Source: an uncultured bacterium (lineage in GTDB: Bacteria > Verrucomicrobiota > Lentisphaeria > Victivallales > Victivallaceae). From it: a stretch of 49,875 nucleotides of DNA. Made by a program: the position numbers and the translations under genes. Position 1 is the first letter of the stretch. Every line of letters begins with the position of its first letter. Shown piece by piece: positions 16,956-28,557 of this stretch. The stretch covers positions 1-49,875 of the forward strand of contig URVC01000033.1 in the NCBI GenBank assembly GCA_900551245.1, written 5' to 3'. Below the pieces are notes generated by a model. That model was not told the DNA's origin. It did no database searches and worked only from the letters and a program-made list of their open reading frames with translations.

Positions 16956-19610
16956 TTATTCCCCGCTGCCGGGTTCGACATCCGTATCGGCCGACGGGGT
17001 CGCCGGGGCTTCCGGCACCGCCGGTTCCGCCGTGGTCCCCTCTTCCGCCGGAGCTTCCGCCGTGGCGGCTTTCGGAACATCCACTTCGATCAGCTTGGCG
17101 ACACCGGTGATGCGGTCGCCCGCGTTGAGGTTCATAATCCGCACCCCCTTCGAGGCGCGTCCGACCCGGCGGATCTCCTTCGCCGGAATCCGCACCAGCT
17201 GACCGCGTTCGGTGGTGAGCAGAATTTCGTCCTCCTCGGTGATCTGAATCACCGACAGCACCGATTCTCCTTCGCGCAGGCGGATGTTCACCACCCCCTT
17301 CGCGCCGCGGTTGGTCTTGCGGTAGGTGCTCACATAGGAGCGTTTACCCATGCCGCCGTCGGTCACCACCAGCACCTCCGGACCGCTGCCGTAGACCGGG
17401 GCTTCGTCATCGACGTCGACTTCGACCTCGGTTTCCGTCTCGTTCTCGTCGGCGGGTTCCTCATCGCTGTACACATGTTCGCGGATGATTTCGAGGCTGA
17501 CCACGTCGTCCCCCGGAATCTTGAACCGCATGCCGGTCACGCCGCGGGCGGTGCGCCCCATCGGCCGGATCTGCTCGTCGTTCTGATCGAAGAGGCAGGC
17601 CATGCCGAGCCGGGTGGAAAGCAGAATTTCATTGCCGTTCTCGCTGATGCCGGCGCCGATGAGATCGTCGTCGTCCTCGATGACGAGGGCGCGCAGACCG
17701 ACCCGGCGGAGGTTCTTGAAGAGGGCCAGTTCGCTCTTCTTGATGTAGCCGCGGCGCGACGCCATGACGATGTATTTGTTCGGATCGTTGAACTCATCCT
17801 GGCTGACGGTCAGCATCGCGCAGATCTTTTCGCCGGGCTCGATCTTGATCATGTTGACGATCGCCTTGCCCTTGCCGGTGCGCGACCCCTCCGGAATCTC
17901 GTAGACGTTGAGCCAGTACATGAAGCCGCGGTCGGTGAAGAAGAAGATGAGATCGTGGCTGTCCGCATTGAAGAGGTGTTCGACGTGATCCTCCTCCTTG
18001 GTCTCCATGCCGATGATCCCCTTGCCGCCGCGGTGCTGTGTGCGGTAGGTGTCGGCGGGCACCCGCTTGATGTAGCCGGTGTTCGACACGGTGATCACGC
18101 AGCTGTGGCGCGGAATCAGGTCGGCGATGTTGAGGTCGGAGTCATCGGTGGTGATCTCCGTCCGGCGCGGGTCGGCGTACTTCTCTTTGATTTCGAGCAG
18201 TTCGTCGCGGATGACGCCGAGCCGCATGTCGCGGCTGGCGGCCAGCGCCTTGAGGTATTCGATCCGCTTGAGCAGCTCTTCGAGTTCCGCCTTGAGCACC
18301 TCGATCGCCAGTCCGGTCAGCTGGTGCAGCCGCATATCGAGAATCGCATCGGTCTGGACCTGGGTGAATTCAAAACGGGCGATCAGGTTCGCCGCCGCAT
18401 CGGCGCGGCTGCGCGACTCGCGGATGATCTGCACCACCTCGTCGATGTTGGCCAGCGCCTTCATCAATCCTTCGAGGATGTGGGCCCGCGCCTCCGCCTT
18501 GCGCAGATCGAAGATGGTCCGCCGCAACACCACTTCGAGCCGGTGGTCGATGTAGGCCTGCAACACCTGCACCAGATTCATCGTGCGCGGCCGGTTGTGG
18601 TCCACCACCAGCATCGTGCAGCCGAAGGTGGTTTCAAGCAACGTGTGCGCGTAGAGCTGGTTGAGAACGACCGAGGCCATCGCGCCGCGCTTGATCTCGA
18701 TGACGATGCGCATGCCGGTCCGTTTGCTCGACTCGTCGCGCAGCCCGGAGATGCCGGTGATGCGCTTCTCATTGACCAGCTCGGCGATCTTCTTGACCAG
18801 CTGTTCCTTGCAGACCGCGTAGGGAATTTCCGTGACGATGATCTGCTCGCGGCCGTCCTTCTCGATGATGTCCGCCTTGGAGCGGATCTTGACACTGCCG
18901 TGGCCGGTCTGGTAGAACTGCCGCAGAGAGTAGCGCCCGCGGATGATCGCACCGGTCGGGAAGTCCGGCCCGGGCAGATGCTCCATGAGCTCGTCGACCG
19001 TCGCCTTCGGATTCTCCAGCAGACAGACGGTGGCGTCGATCACCTCGCCGAGGTTGTGCGGCGGAATGTTGGTCGCCATACCGACGCCGATGCCGGTGGT
19101 GCCGTTGACCAGCAGCTGCGGGAAACGGGCGGGCAGCACCGCCGGCTCCGTCTCCGACTCGTCGAAGTTCGGGATCATGTCGACGGTCTCTTTTTCGATG
19201 TCGCTGAGCATCTCCTCGGCGAGCCGCTCCATGCGGCACTCGGTGTAACGGCTGGCCGCCGCCGGGTCGCCGTCGATGTTGCCGAAGTTGCCCTGTCCTT
19301 CGACCAGCGGGTTGCGCATCGAGAAGTCCTGCGCCAGCCGGACCAGCGCGTCGTAGATCGCCGCGTCGCCGTGCGGGTGGTACTTACCCATCACTTCGCC
19401 GACGACGCGCGCGCACTTCACCGTCGCGTGGGATTTGCTCAGCCCGAGCTGCCGCATCGCGTAGAGAATCCGGCGGTTCACCGGTTTCAGACCGTCGCGA
19501 ACATCCGGAATCGCCCGGCCGACGTTCACGCTCAGCGAATACTGCAGATACGCAGTATGCATAATGTCTTCAATGTTGACCGGAAAATCCCTGTTCCCCA
19601 ATTCACTCAT
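16956..19610 (-). CDS. gyrA: DNA gyrase subunit A
   Basis: An 884-residue type IIA topoisomerase subunit that breaks and rejoins DNA during negative supercoiling. Numbering matches E. coli through the active site: catalytic Tyr122 in SRYTECRM, and the quinolone region HPHGDAAIYDAL with Ala83 and Asp87. The C-terminal beta-pinwheel has the GyrA box as QHRGGKG, which separates it from ParC. There is an acidic insert within the pinwheel (DEEPADENETETEVEVDVDD) and an acidic tail. The start at 19610 (MSELGNRDF) fits the family; 19625 is a possible alternative. It is the first gene of the long minus-strand operon, with a promoter at 19703-19731. Confidence 0.96.
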   Translation of the reverse strand: MSELGNRDFPVNIEDIMHTAYLQYSLSVNVGRAIPDVRDGLKPVNRRILYAMRQLGLSKSHATVKCARVVGEVMGKYHPHGDAAIYDALVRLAQDFSMRNPLVEGQGNFGNIDGDPAAASRYTECRMERLAEEMLSDIEKETVDMIPNFDESETEPAVLPARFPQLLVNGTTGIGVGMATNIPPHNLGEVIDATVCLLENPKATVDELMEHLPGPDFPTGAIIRGRYSLRQFYQTGHGSVKIRSKADIIEKDGREQIIVTEIPYAVCKEQLVKKIAELVNEKRITGISGLRDESSKRTGMRIVIEIKRGAMASVVLNQLYAHTLLETTFGCTMLVVDHNRPRTMNLVQVLQAYIDHRLEVVLRRTIFDLRKAEARAHILEGLMKALANIDEVVQIIRESRSRADAAANLIARFEFTQVQTDAILDMRLHQLTGLAIEVLKAELEELLKRIEYLKALAASRDMRLGVIRDELLEIKEKYADPRRTEITTDDSDLNIADLIPRHSCVITVSNTGYIKRVPADTYRTQHRGGKGIIGMETKEEDHVEHLFNADSHDLIFFFTDRGFMYWLNVYEIPEGSRTGKGKAIVNMIKIEPGEKICAMLTVSQDEFNDPNKYIVMASRRGYIKKSELALFKNLRRVGLRALVIEDDDDLIGAGISENGNEILLSTRLGMACLFDQNDEQIRPMGRTARGVTGMRFKIPGDDVVSLEIIREHVYSDEEPADENETETEVEVDVDDEAPVYGSGPEVLVVTDGGMGKRSYVSTYRKTNRGAKGVVNIRLREGESVLSVIQITEEDEILLTTERGQLVRIPAKEIRRVGRASKGVRIMNLNAGDRITGVAKLIEVDVPKAATAEAPAEEGTTAEPAVPEAPATPSADTDVEPGSGE

Positions 19611-19702
19611 AACTGATCCCGCCACTATTTATATAAACATTTGTTCGCCAATCAATCACAATCCGCCTGTCAAAGAAGAGCCCGCGGACCCTAAAATGGA
19701 GT

Positions 19703-19731
19703 AATATACCACCGCGCCGGGATTTTAACAA
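19703..19731 (-). promoter_or_regulatory. Promoter of the gyrA operon
   Basis: Minus strand: TTGTTA (19726-19731), 17-bp spacer, TATATT (19703-19708). It predicts a leader of about 85 nt before gyrA. A short AGCTTC/GAAGCT hairpin just upstream overlaps the -35 and may weakly end xseA transcription. Confidence 0.6.
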
Positions 19732-19773
19732 GCTTCTGGAAGCTGTTTTTTCCGCATTTTCCGCGGTGAGGAA

Positions 19774-20964
19774 TCACTTCACCTCGACATCCATTTCACC
19801 ATCCGCGAGTTGCGCCCGGAGCAGCGTTCCGGCGGAGAGTTTCGAGGTGGTCACCGGACGGTTCTCCGCCGGATCGAAGAGGATCGCATAGCCGCGTTCG
19901 AGCTGGCGGCGGGGATTGAGCGCGGCGAGCGTTCCGGCGAGCCGGTCGAGCCGCGAACGGTGGCGCAGCAGCAGATTTTCCGCACTCGAAAAGAGCCGGG
20001 ACTCCAGTTCATCGAGCTGCTGGCGGCGCATTTCGACGAGGTGTTTCGGTTCGCGGAAGACGAAACTGCCGGCGGCGCGCTCAAACCGGCTCCGCAGCCG
20101 GGTGAGCGTCAGCGCGAGAACGTTTCGCAGATCCTTGTCGAGCCGTTCGAGTTTCGCGGCCATCTCCTCGCGTTTGCCGATCACCAGTTCGGCGGCGGCG
20201 GAGGGGGTCGGCACCCGGAGGTCGGCGGCGAAGTCGCAGATGGTGAAGTCGATCTCGTGACCGACCGCGCTGATCACCGGAATGGCGCTCGCGGCGACGG
20301 CGCGGGCGAGCCGCTCCTCGTTGAAGGGCCAGAGATCCTCCATGCTGCCTCCGCCGCGGGTGACGACGATGACGTCGGCGCCGCGGGTGCGGTTGAAGAA
20401 TTCGACGCCGCGGGCGACCTGTTCGGCCGCCCCCTGCCCCTGCACCATGCAGGGATAGATGCGGATGTTGACGTTGGGGAAACGGCGGTTGATGATCTGC
20501 AGGAAGTCGCGGATCGCCGCCCCGGTGGGACTGGTCACCACGCCGATCCGCTTCGGCAGTACCGGAATCGGCCGCTTGCGCTCCTGGTCGAACAGCCCCT
20601 CGGCGGCCAGGCGGCGGCGCACCTCTTCGAAGCGGCGCTGGAGGTCGCCGAGACCGGCCAGGCGCAGGCGGCGGGCGGAGAACTGGTATTCGCCGCGCAC
20701 CTCATAGACGGTGAGATTGCCGAACGCCTCGATCTTCGAACCGTTGGCGACGCCGAGCTTCGCACACTGCGCCGCACCGCCGAAGAAGACGGCGCGGAGC
20801 TGGGAGTTGGTGTCCTTGAGCGTGAAATAAGCGTGGCCGGAGCGGTGCAGCACCAGCGAACCGACCTCGCCGCGGAGCCAGAACGGCAGGAGGCTGCCTT
20901 CGACGATCTCACGCACTGCGCGGTTGACGTCGCTGACCTCCCAGATCTGTTCCGGAGCCTCCAT
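19774..20964 (-). CDS. xseA: Exodeoxyribonuclease VII large subunit
   Basis: A 396-residue nuclease subunit. It has an N-terminal OB fold (WLRGEVGSLVLHRSGHAYFTLKD), the catalytic region (IGVVTSPTGAAIRDFLQII; VTRGGGSMEDLWPFNEE; SAVGHEIDFTICDFAADLR) and a C-terminal helical arm ending in the ERGYAIL motif. With XseB it degrades single-stranded DNA in both directions. No xseB is in the window. It follows lysS by 10 bp and is presumably co-transcribed. Confidence 0.95.
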   Translation of the reverse strand: MEAPEQIWEVSDVNRAVREIVEGSLLPFWLRGEVGSLVLHRSGHAYFTLKDTNSQLRAVFFGGAAQCAKLGVANGSKIEAFGNLTVYEVRGEYQFSARRLRLAGLGDLQRRFEEVRRRLAAEGLFDQERKRPIPVLPKRIGVVTSPTGAAIRDFLQIINRRFPNVNIRIYPCMVQGQGAAEQVARGVEFFNRTRGADVIVVTRGGGSMEDLWPFNEERLARAVAASAIPVISAVGHEIDFTICDFAADLRVPTPSAAAELVIGKREEMAAKLERLDKDLRNVLALTLTRLRSRFERAAGSFVFREPKHLVEMRRQQLDELESRLFSSAENLLLRHRSRLDRLAGTLAALNPRRQLERGYAILFDPAENRPVTTSKLSAGTLLRAQLADGEMDVEVK

Positions 20965-20974
20965 CGGAAACGGA

Positions 20975-22498
20975 TTACTTCCGGATGCGCATCTGCGGGA
21001 AGAGGATCACGTCGCGGATCGCCTCGGCGCCGGTGAGAATCATCACCAGCCGGTCGATGCCGATGCCCATGCCGCCCGCCGGAGGCATGCCGTGTTCGAG
21101 GGCGACGAGGAAATCCTCGTCGATCTTGTCCTCCATCCGGTCGCCCTCCTTTTTGCTCTTCTCGAACTGCTCGACCAGCCGGCGGCGCTGGATGATCGGA
21201 TTGTTGAGTTCGGAGTAGGCGGGGGCGACTTCGACGCCGTTGATGCCGAGTTCGAAGACGTCGACGTGGGTCGGATCATCCGGGCACCCCTTGGCCAGCG
21301 GCAGGAGTTCGACCGGAATCCGGGTCACGAAGGTCGGCTGGATCAGCGTCGGCTCAACCAGCTTCTCATAGAGTTCGTTGGTCACCTCCAGGTCGGGCAT
21401 GCCGGGGTAGACATCCAGCCCGAGCGACTTGCCGCGCTCGATCCGCTCTTCCGGCGTGAGCTTGAACCAGTCGGCGCCGCCCTTCTCCTCGCACAGTTCG
21501 TTGTAGGTGGCGCGCCGCCAGGGGAGCGTGAGGTCGATCACCTTGCCGTTGCCGTGGTCGATCTTCAGGGTGCCGACCACCTTCATCGCGACGGTGGTGA
21601 TCAGCGATTCGATGAGCTCCATCATGGTGCGGCAGTCGCCGTAGGCCTGGTAGACCTCCATCATGGTGAATTCCGGATTGTGGCGGCGGTCCATCCCCTC
21701 GTTGCGGAAGTTCCGGTTGAGTTCATAGACCTTCTCGAAGCCGCCGACCAGCAGCCGCTTGAGGTAGAGTTCCGGCGCGATGCGCATGTACATGGTCGAA
21801 TTGAGCGCCTCGTAGAAGGTGGTGAAGGGATTGGCCGAAGCGCCGCCGGCGAGCGACTGGAGCATCGGAGTTTCCACCTCCATGAAGCCGCGGGAATCCA
21901 TGAAGTTGCGGATTTCGCGAAGGATGTCGCTGCGCATCTTGAGAATCCGGCGGCTCTCATCGTTGCAGATGAGGTCGAGGTAGCGCTGACGGTAGCGCTG
22001 TTCGACGTCGACCAGCCCGTGGAACTTCTCCGGCAGCGGGCGGAGCGACTTCGAAAGAAGCGTGCACTCATGGACGCGGATGGTGAGTTCGCCCATCCGG
22101 GTGAGGAAGGTCGGCCCCTTGATGCCAACGATGTCGCCGATGTCGAGCTTCTTGAACAGGGCGAACGCCTCGTCGCCGATCTCGCTCTTGCCGACGAAGA
22201 GCTGGATCTTGCCGGAGCTGTCGCGCAAATCGGCGAAGATCGACTTGCCCATGCCGCGGCGGGCGGTCAGCCTTCCGGCGACGGTCACTTCCGGACCGTA
22301 CTCGCCCTCGGCCGGAGCGACGAATTCAGCGCGCACCTGCTCGATCGGAACGGTGTTGGGGAAGGCGTGGCCGTAGGGATCGATTCCGGCGGCTTCCAGT
22401 TCCCGGACCTTCGCCAGCCGCTGGGCGAAAAGGGAGTTGACCTGCTGTTCCCCGGTTTCAGCGCCGGTTGCGGCATCGTTGCGGACTTCTTCACTCAT
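20975..22498 (-). CDS. lysS: Lysyl-tRNA synthetase (class II)
   Basis: A 507-residue enzyme charging tRNA-Lys. An N-terminal OB anticodon-binding domain (VAGRLTARRGMGKSIFADLRD) precedes the class II core: motif 2 in FEKVYELNRNFRNEGMD and RHNPEFTMMEVY, motif 3 in GGMGIGIDRLVMILTG. The length is typical. The start at 22498 (MSEEVRND) is preferred; an upstream GTG at 22546 would lie almost on the -10 box. First gene of lysS-xseA. Confidence 0.96.
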   Translation of the reverse strand: MSEEVRNDAATGAETGEQQVNSLFAQRLAKVRELEAAGIDPYGHAFPNTVPIEQVRAEFVAPAEGEYGPEVTVAGRLTARRGMGKSIFADLRDSSGKIQLFVGKSEIGDEAFALFKKLDIGDIVGIKGPTFLTRMGELTIRVHECTLLSKSLRPLPEKFHGLVDVEQRYRQRYLDLICNDESRRILKMRSDILREIRNFMDSRGFMEVETPMLQSLAGGASANPFTTFYEALNSTMYMRIAPELYLKRLLVGGFEKVYELNRNFRNEGMDRRHNPEFTMMEVYQAYGDCRTMMELIESLITTVAMKVVGTLKIDHGNGKVIDLTLPWRRATYNELCEEKGGADWFKLTPEERIERGKSLGLDVYPGMPDLEVTNELYEKLVEPTLIQPTFVTRIPVELLPLAKGCPDDPTHVDVFELGINGVEVAPAYSELNNPIIQRRRLVEQFEKSKKEGDRMEDKIDEDFLVALEHGMPPAGGMGIGIDRLVMILTGAEAIRDVILFPQMRIRK

Positions 22499-22552
22499 TT
22501 CCTGTAATATCTCCTGATTCCAGATAATTTTCGATAAAAAACGCACAAAATT

Positions 22553-22581
22553 AATGTATCACCATTCGGACAATCTTGCAA
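22553..22581 (-). promoter_or_regulatory. Promoter of lysS-xseA
   Basis: Minus strand: TTGCAA (22576-22581), 17-bp spacer, TACATT (22553-22558), about 55 bp before the lysS start. The spacer 22499-22763 is AT-rich and holds no gene; its other side serves hppA, for which no clear promoter was assigned. Confidence 0.6.
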
Positions 22582-22763
22582 TTAAAAAAAATGAAACTAT
22601 TGTAATTGCAATTTGGGTTTCCGTCTGAAAAATGGAAAAGTGCAGAATTTTCACCGTTTTTTCCATACCGCGGATCGATTTGACGGAGTATTTTTAAACG
22701 GGAATTGTGGCCGGCACTCCGGCCGAATTCAGATATATCATCAACTCTAACCGGGGAGCTCAA

Positions 22764-25199
<2,436 letters not shown>

Positions 25200-25221
25200 G
25201 AGGGAGAACTTCTTCGCGGAT

Positions 25222-25265
25222 ACGGTCCGCGGCCCGGTCCGGGTCGCGGGCCGTTTTCTGTTTTC
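25222..25265 (+). terminator. Intrinsic terminator of hppA
   Basis: A long GC-rich hairpin (25222-25254) whose arms start CGGTCCGCG and end CGCGGGCCG, allowing G-T pairs, is followed by TTTTCTGTTTT. Confidence 0.85.
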
Positions 25266-25356
25266 CCGGTTTGAAATTCGCTTTTTTCCCGCCGGGAGGA
25301 TATATTAATGAAAATTTTGATCTGACACGTTTCACATACTCTTCCGGGAGGTACCG

Positions 25357-27312
25357 ATGAACACTGAAAATTTCTACGTGACGACACCGATCTATTACGT
25401 CAACGACAAACCCCACATCGGCCACGCCTACACGACGATTCTCGCCGACGTGCTGGCGCGCTACCACCGTTCCCTCGGCGAGGACACCTTCTTCCTCACC
25501 GGCACCGACGAGCACGGCCAGAAGGTGCAGAAGGCGGCCGAGAAGCGGCAGATGGATCCGAAACAGCACTGCGACGAGACGGTGGTCCGCTTTCAGGAGC
25601 TGTGGCGCAAGCTGGGGATCACCAACGACCGTTTCATCCGCACCACCGAGGAGTACCACAAGAAGGTGGTGCGGGAGATCCTCCAGGAGCTCTACGACCG
25701 CGGCGAAATCTACAAGGCGGAATACACCGGCTGGTACTGCGTCGGCGACGAACGGTTCTTCACCGAGAAGGATCTGGTCGACGGGAAGTGTCCGGAGTGC
25801 GGCCGTGAAGTGAGCGCGATCAAGGAGTCGAACTACTTCTTCCGCATGAGCAAGTATCAGGACTGGCTGATCGACTACATCCAGACCCATCCGGACTTCA
25901 TCCAGCCGTCGTTCCGGGCGAACGAGACGCTGGGCTTCCTCCGGAAGAAGCTCTCCGACCTCTGCATCAGCCGCCCGAAATCGCGCCTTTCGTGGGGCAT
26001 CGAACTGCCGTTCGACCCCGATTACGTCTGCTACGTCTGGTTCGACGCGCTCATCAACTACATCTCCGGCGTGGGCTTCCACCGCAACCAGGAGGAGTTC
26101 GAGCACTGGTGGCCGGCGAGCTACCATCTGATCGGCAAGGACATTCTCACCACCCACAGCGTCTACTGGCCGACCATGCTCAAGGCGATCGGCCTGCCGA
26201 TGCCGCGAACCATCTTCGCCCACGGCTGGTGGCTGACCGGCAACACCAAGATGAGCAAGTCGCTCGGCAACGTGGTCAATCCGATGGATATGGTCGAGCG
26301 CTACGGCGTGGACGCCTTCCGCTACTTCCTGCTCTCGGAGATGTCGCCGGGCAATGACGCGAACTTCACCGAAGAGGCGTTCGTCGCCCGCTACAACAGC
26401 GATCTGGCCAACGACCTCGGCAACCTGCTTTCGCGGGTGCTGAAGATGACGCTCCGCTCCGGCGGCGTGATCCAGCCGCCCGCCGAACTCACCGCCGACG
26501 AAGCCGAACTCAACGCGGAGGTCGACAAGGCGGTCGCGGCGATGGAGAGCTGCCTGCTGGCGATGAAGTTCGACCAGGGGCTGGCGGCGGTGATGAACGC
26601 GGTCCGGGCCGGCAACCGCTACATGGAGAAGACCGCGCCGTGGAGCCTCGCCAAGAAGGGCGAACTCGCCCGGCTCAACACGGTGCTCTACACCGCGGCC
26701 GACGCGCTCCGCCGGGTCGCGGTGCTGCTCGCGCCGGTGATGCCGTCGAAGATGGCGGATCTCGGCGCCGCGCTCGGGTACAACCGGAACGACTTCGCCG
26801 CGCTGAAGATCTCCGACCTCAAAACGAAGAAGAGCGACCTCGCCGGGCGGACCGTGCAGGACTGCGACGCGCTCTTCCCGCGCATCCAGTTTGAAGCGGC
26901 GAAGGAGGCCGATGCGAAACCGGCGAAGCAGGAAAAGGCGGCGAAGGCGGCGAAACCGGCGAAAGCGGCCGCTCCGGCCGGCGTGGTGGAGCTGATCGAC
27001 ATCGCCGATTTCGCCAAAGTTCAGCTCCGCACCGCGAAGGTGATCGAGGCGAGCCGGGTGGAGGGTGCGGACCGGCTGCTGCGGCTCCGGATTGAATCCG
27101 GCGGCGAAGAGCGGCAGATCGTCTCCGGCATCGCCCGCTGGTACACGCCGGAATCGCTGGCGGGGAAGAGCATCGTGATCGTCGCCAACCTCCGTCCGGC
27201 GAAGATCCGCGGCATCGAATCCGCCGGAATGCTGCTGGCGGCGAAGGAGGGCGACACGCTCCGGCTGGTGACGACCGATGGCGAAATCGCCTCCGGCGCC
27301 GAAGTGGGGTAA
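25357..27312 (+). CDS. metG: Methionyl-tRNA synthetase with C-terminal tRNA-binding domain
   Basis: A 651-residue class I synthetase. The HIGH motif is PHIGHAY (about 20) and the KMSKS loop is NTKMSKSLGN (about 300). A connective-peptide zinc site is visible (YCVGDERF and CPECGR). The anticodon domain is followed by an Ala/Lys-rich linker (about 520-540) and an EMAP/Trbp-type tRNA-binding domain (VQLRTAKVIEASRV, RQIVSGIA, IVIVANLRPAKIRGIESAGMLL). The ribosome binding site is GGGAGG. Upstream, TATATT at 25301-25306 may be a -10 with a poor -35. Confidence 0.96.
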   Translation: MNTENFYVTTPIYYVNDKPHIGHAYTTILADVLARYHRSLGEDTFFLTGTDEHGQKVQKAAEKRQMDPKQHCDETVVRFQELWRKLGITNDRFIRTTEEYHKKVVREILQELYDRGEIYKAEYTGWYCVGDERFFTEKDLVDGKCPECGREVSAIKESNYFFRMSKYQDWLIDYIQTHPDFIQPSFRANETLGFLRKKLSDLCISRPKSRLSWGIELPFDPDYVCYVWFDALINYISGVGFHRNQEEFEHWWPASYHLIGKDILTTHSVYWPTMLKAIGLPMPRTIFAHGWWLTGNTKMSKSLGNVVNPMDMVERYGVDAFRYFLLSEMSPGNDANFTEEAFVARYNSDLANDLGNLLSRVLKMTLRSGGVIQPPAELTADEAELNAEVDKAVAAMESCLLAMKFDQGLAAVMNAVRAGNRYMEKTAPWSLAKKGELARLNTVLYTAADALRRVAVLLAPVMPSKMADLGAALGYNRNDFAALKISDLKTKKSDLAGRTVQDCDALFPRIQFEAAKEADAKPAKQEKAAKAAKPAKAAAPAGVVELIDIADFAKVQLRTAKVIEASRVEGADRLLRLRIESGGEERQIVSGIARWYTPESLAGKSIVIVANLRPAKIRGIESAGMLLAAKEGDTLRLVTTDGEIASGAEVG

Positions 27313-27338
27313 TTCCCGCTTTTGATTGCAGAAACCGA

Positions 27339-27370
27339 AGATCCCCGGGCGACCGGGGATCTCTTTTTTT
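27339..27370 (+). terminator. Intrinsic terminator of metG
   Basis: Perfect 10-bp stem AGATCCCCGG/CCGGGGATCT with a GCGA tetraloop (27339-27362), followed by a run of seven T. It directly abuts the stop codon of the convergent glycosyltransferase gene. Confidence 0.92.
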
Positions 27371-28557
27371 CAGCGCGAAACGTGTTCGAGCAGTTCGCGG
27401 TACTCCCGCTCGAGAATGTCGACCATCGTCTCCCAGCGGAACTTCTCCAGCACCAGCTTCCGGCCGTTTTCGCCCATCTTCCGGGCGCCATCCGGGTCGA
27501 GCCAGAGCCTGCGGGTCGCGTCGGCCACCTCCTCCACCGATTCCGGAGCGGCACAGTAGCCGGTCTCGCCGTCGATCACCACCTCCGGCGTGCCGTCGAG
27601 CCGGAATCCGATCGCCGGAATTCCGGTCGCCAGCGCCTGCACCACCGAGCGGGGCAGCCCCTCGTGGAGCGAGAGGTGCCAGAGCAGATCGGCGAGCGCG
27701 AGATAGCGGTGAACCTGATCGGGCGCGACCAGTCCGGCGAAGTGGAAGTGCCCGGTGAGCCCCAGCGCGGCGATTTCGGCGTCGAGCTGCTCCCGCATCG
27801 GACCGTCGCCGACGATCAGAAGATGGGTGTCGGGGAACTCCGCGATCACCTTCGCCGCCGCCGGAATGACATACTCATACCCCTTCTGCTGGAAGAGCCG
27901 GGCGACAGTGACGATCACCCGCGCCTCCGGCGGAATGCCGAGCGTGTCACGCAGCGCCGGTTCCGGCTTCGCCCCGGCGAAGAGCGCGGTATCCATGCCG
28001 GAATAGACCACCCGGTAGCGGTCGCGCGGCGCGATCCCGGCTTCGACGCACTGGTCGATCATCGCCTGCGCAACGGCGAAAATGCGGTCACTGCGGCGGG
28101 CGGCCAGGCGCTCGGCGAACTTGTAGAGGGCGTTTTTCCACGGTTTCTCGTAGGGGTGAAACGCCTGCCCGTGGACGGTGTGGACCACCACCGGCACGCC
28201 GGCGGCGCGGGCGGCCAGCCGCCCGAGGATTCCCGCTTTCGAGCAGTGGGTATGGACCACGTCGAACCGGCGCTCCCGGAAGAAGCGCTTCAGTGCGAAG
28301 TAGGCCTTGAGGTCGTTGACCGGGTCGAGGTTGCGCACCAGCGAGGGCAGTTCGACGGTTTCGACGCCGGAACTGTCGACATGGGCGAGCAGTTTCCCCT
28401 CCCGCCCGGGGGAAGGACCGGTCAGCAGAACCGCTTCATGACCGTGGCGAAGGTGGCCGATCACCGAGTAGAGGGTATTTTCCTGGGCTCCGCCGACGAT
28501 CATCCGGGTGATGACATGGCAGATTTTCAACTTCTTTTCAGAATCCTTCGAACACAT
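27370..28557 (-). CDS. Glycosyltransferase family 4
   Basis: A 395-residue GT-B retaining glycosyltransferase. The N-terminal domain opens with KICHVITRMIVGGAQENTL and the nucleotide-sugar domain has VIVTVARLFQQKGYEYVIPA, LLIVGDGPMREQL and SLHEGLPRSVVQALATGIPA. In the usual E-x7-E motif the second Glu is Gln here. It probably adds a sugar in surface polysaccharide or glycolipid synthesis; donor and acceptor are unknown. Its start overlaps the end of the comEC-like gene by 20 bp, so it is translated from the same transcript. Confidence 0.88.
   Translation of the reverse strand: MCSKDSEKKLKICHVITRMIVGGAQENTLYSVIGHLRHGHEAVLLTGPSPGREGKLLAHVDSSGVETVELPSLVRNLDPVNDLKAYFALKRFFRERRFDVVHTHCSKAGILGRLAARAAGVPVVVHTVHGQAFHPYEKPWKNALYKFAERLAARRSDRIFAVAQAMIDQCVEAGIAPRDRYRVVYSGMDTALFAGAKPEPALRDTLGIPPEARVIVTVARLFQQKGYEYVIPAAAKVIAEFPDTHLLIVGDGPMREQLDAEIAALGLTGHFHFAGLVAPDQVHRYLALADLLWHLSLHEGLPRSVVQALATGIPAIGFRLDGTPEVVIDGETGYCAAPESVEEVADATRRLWLDPDGARKMGENGRKLVLEKFRWETMVDILEREYRELLEHVSR

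Noticed and set aside
16473..19616. A 1047-codon open frame antisense to gyrA and folP
   Set aside because: It is the mirror of GC-rich codons in two certain genes; composition is His/Asp/Arg-rich with no recognisable domain.
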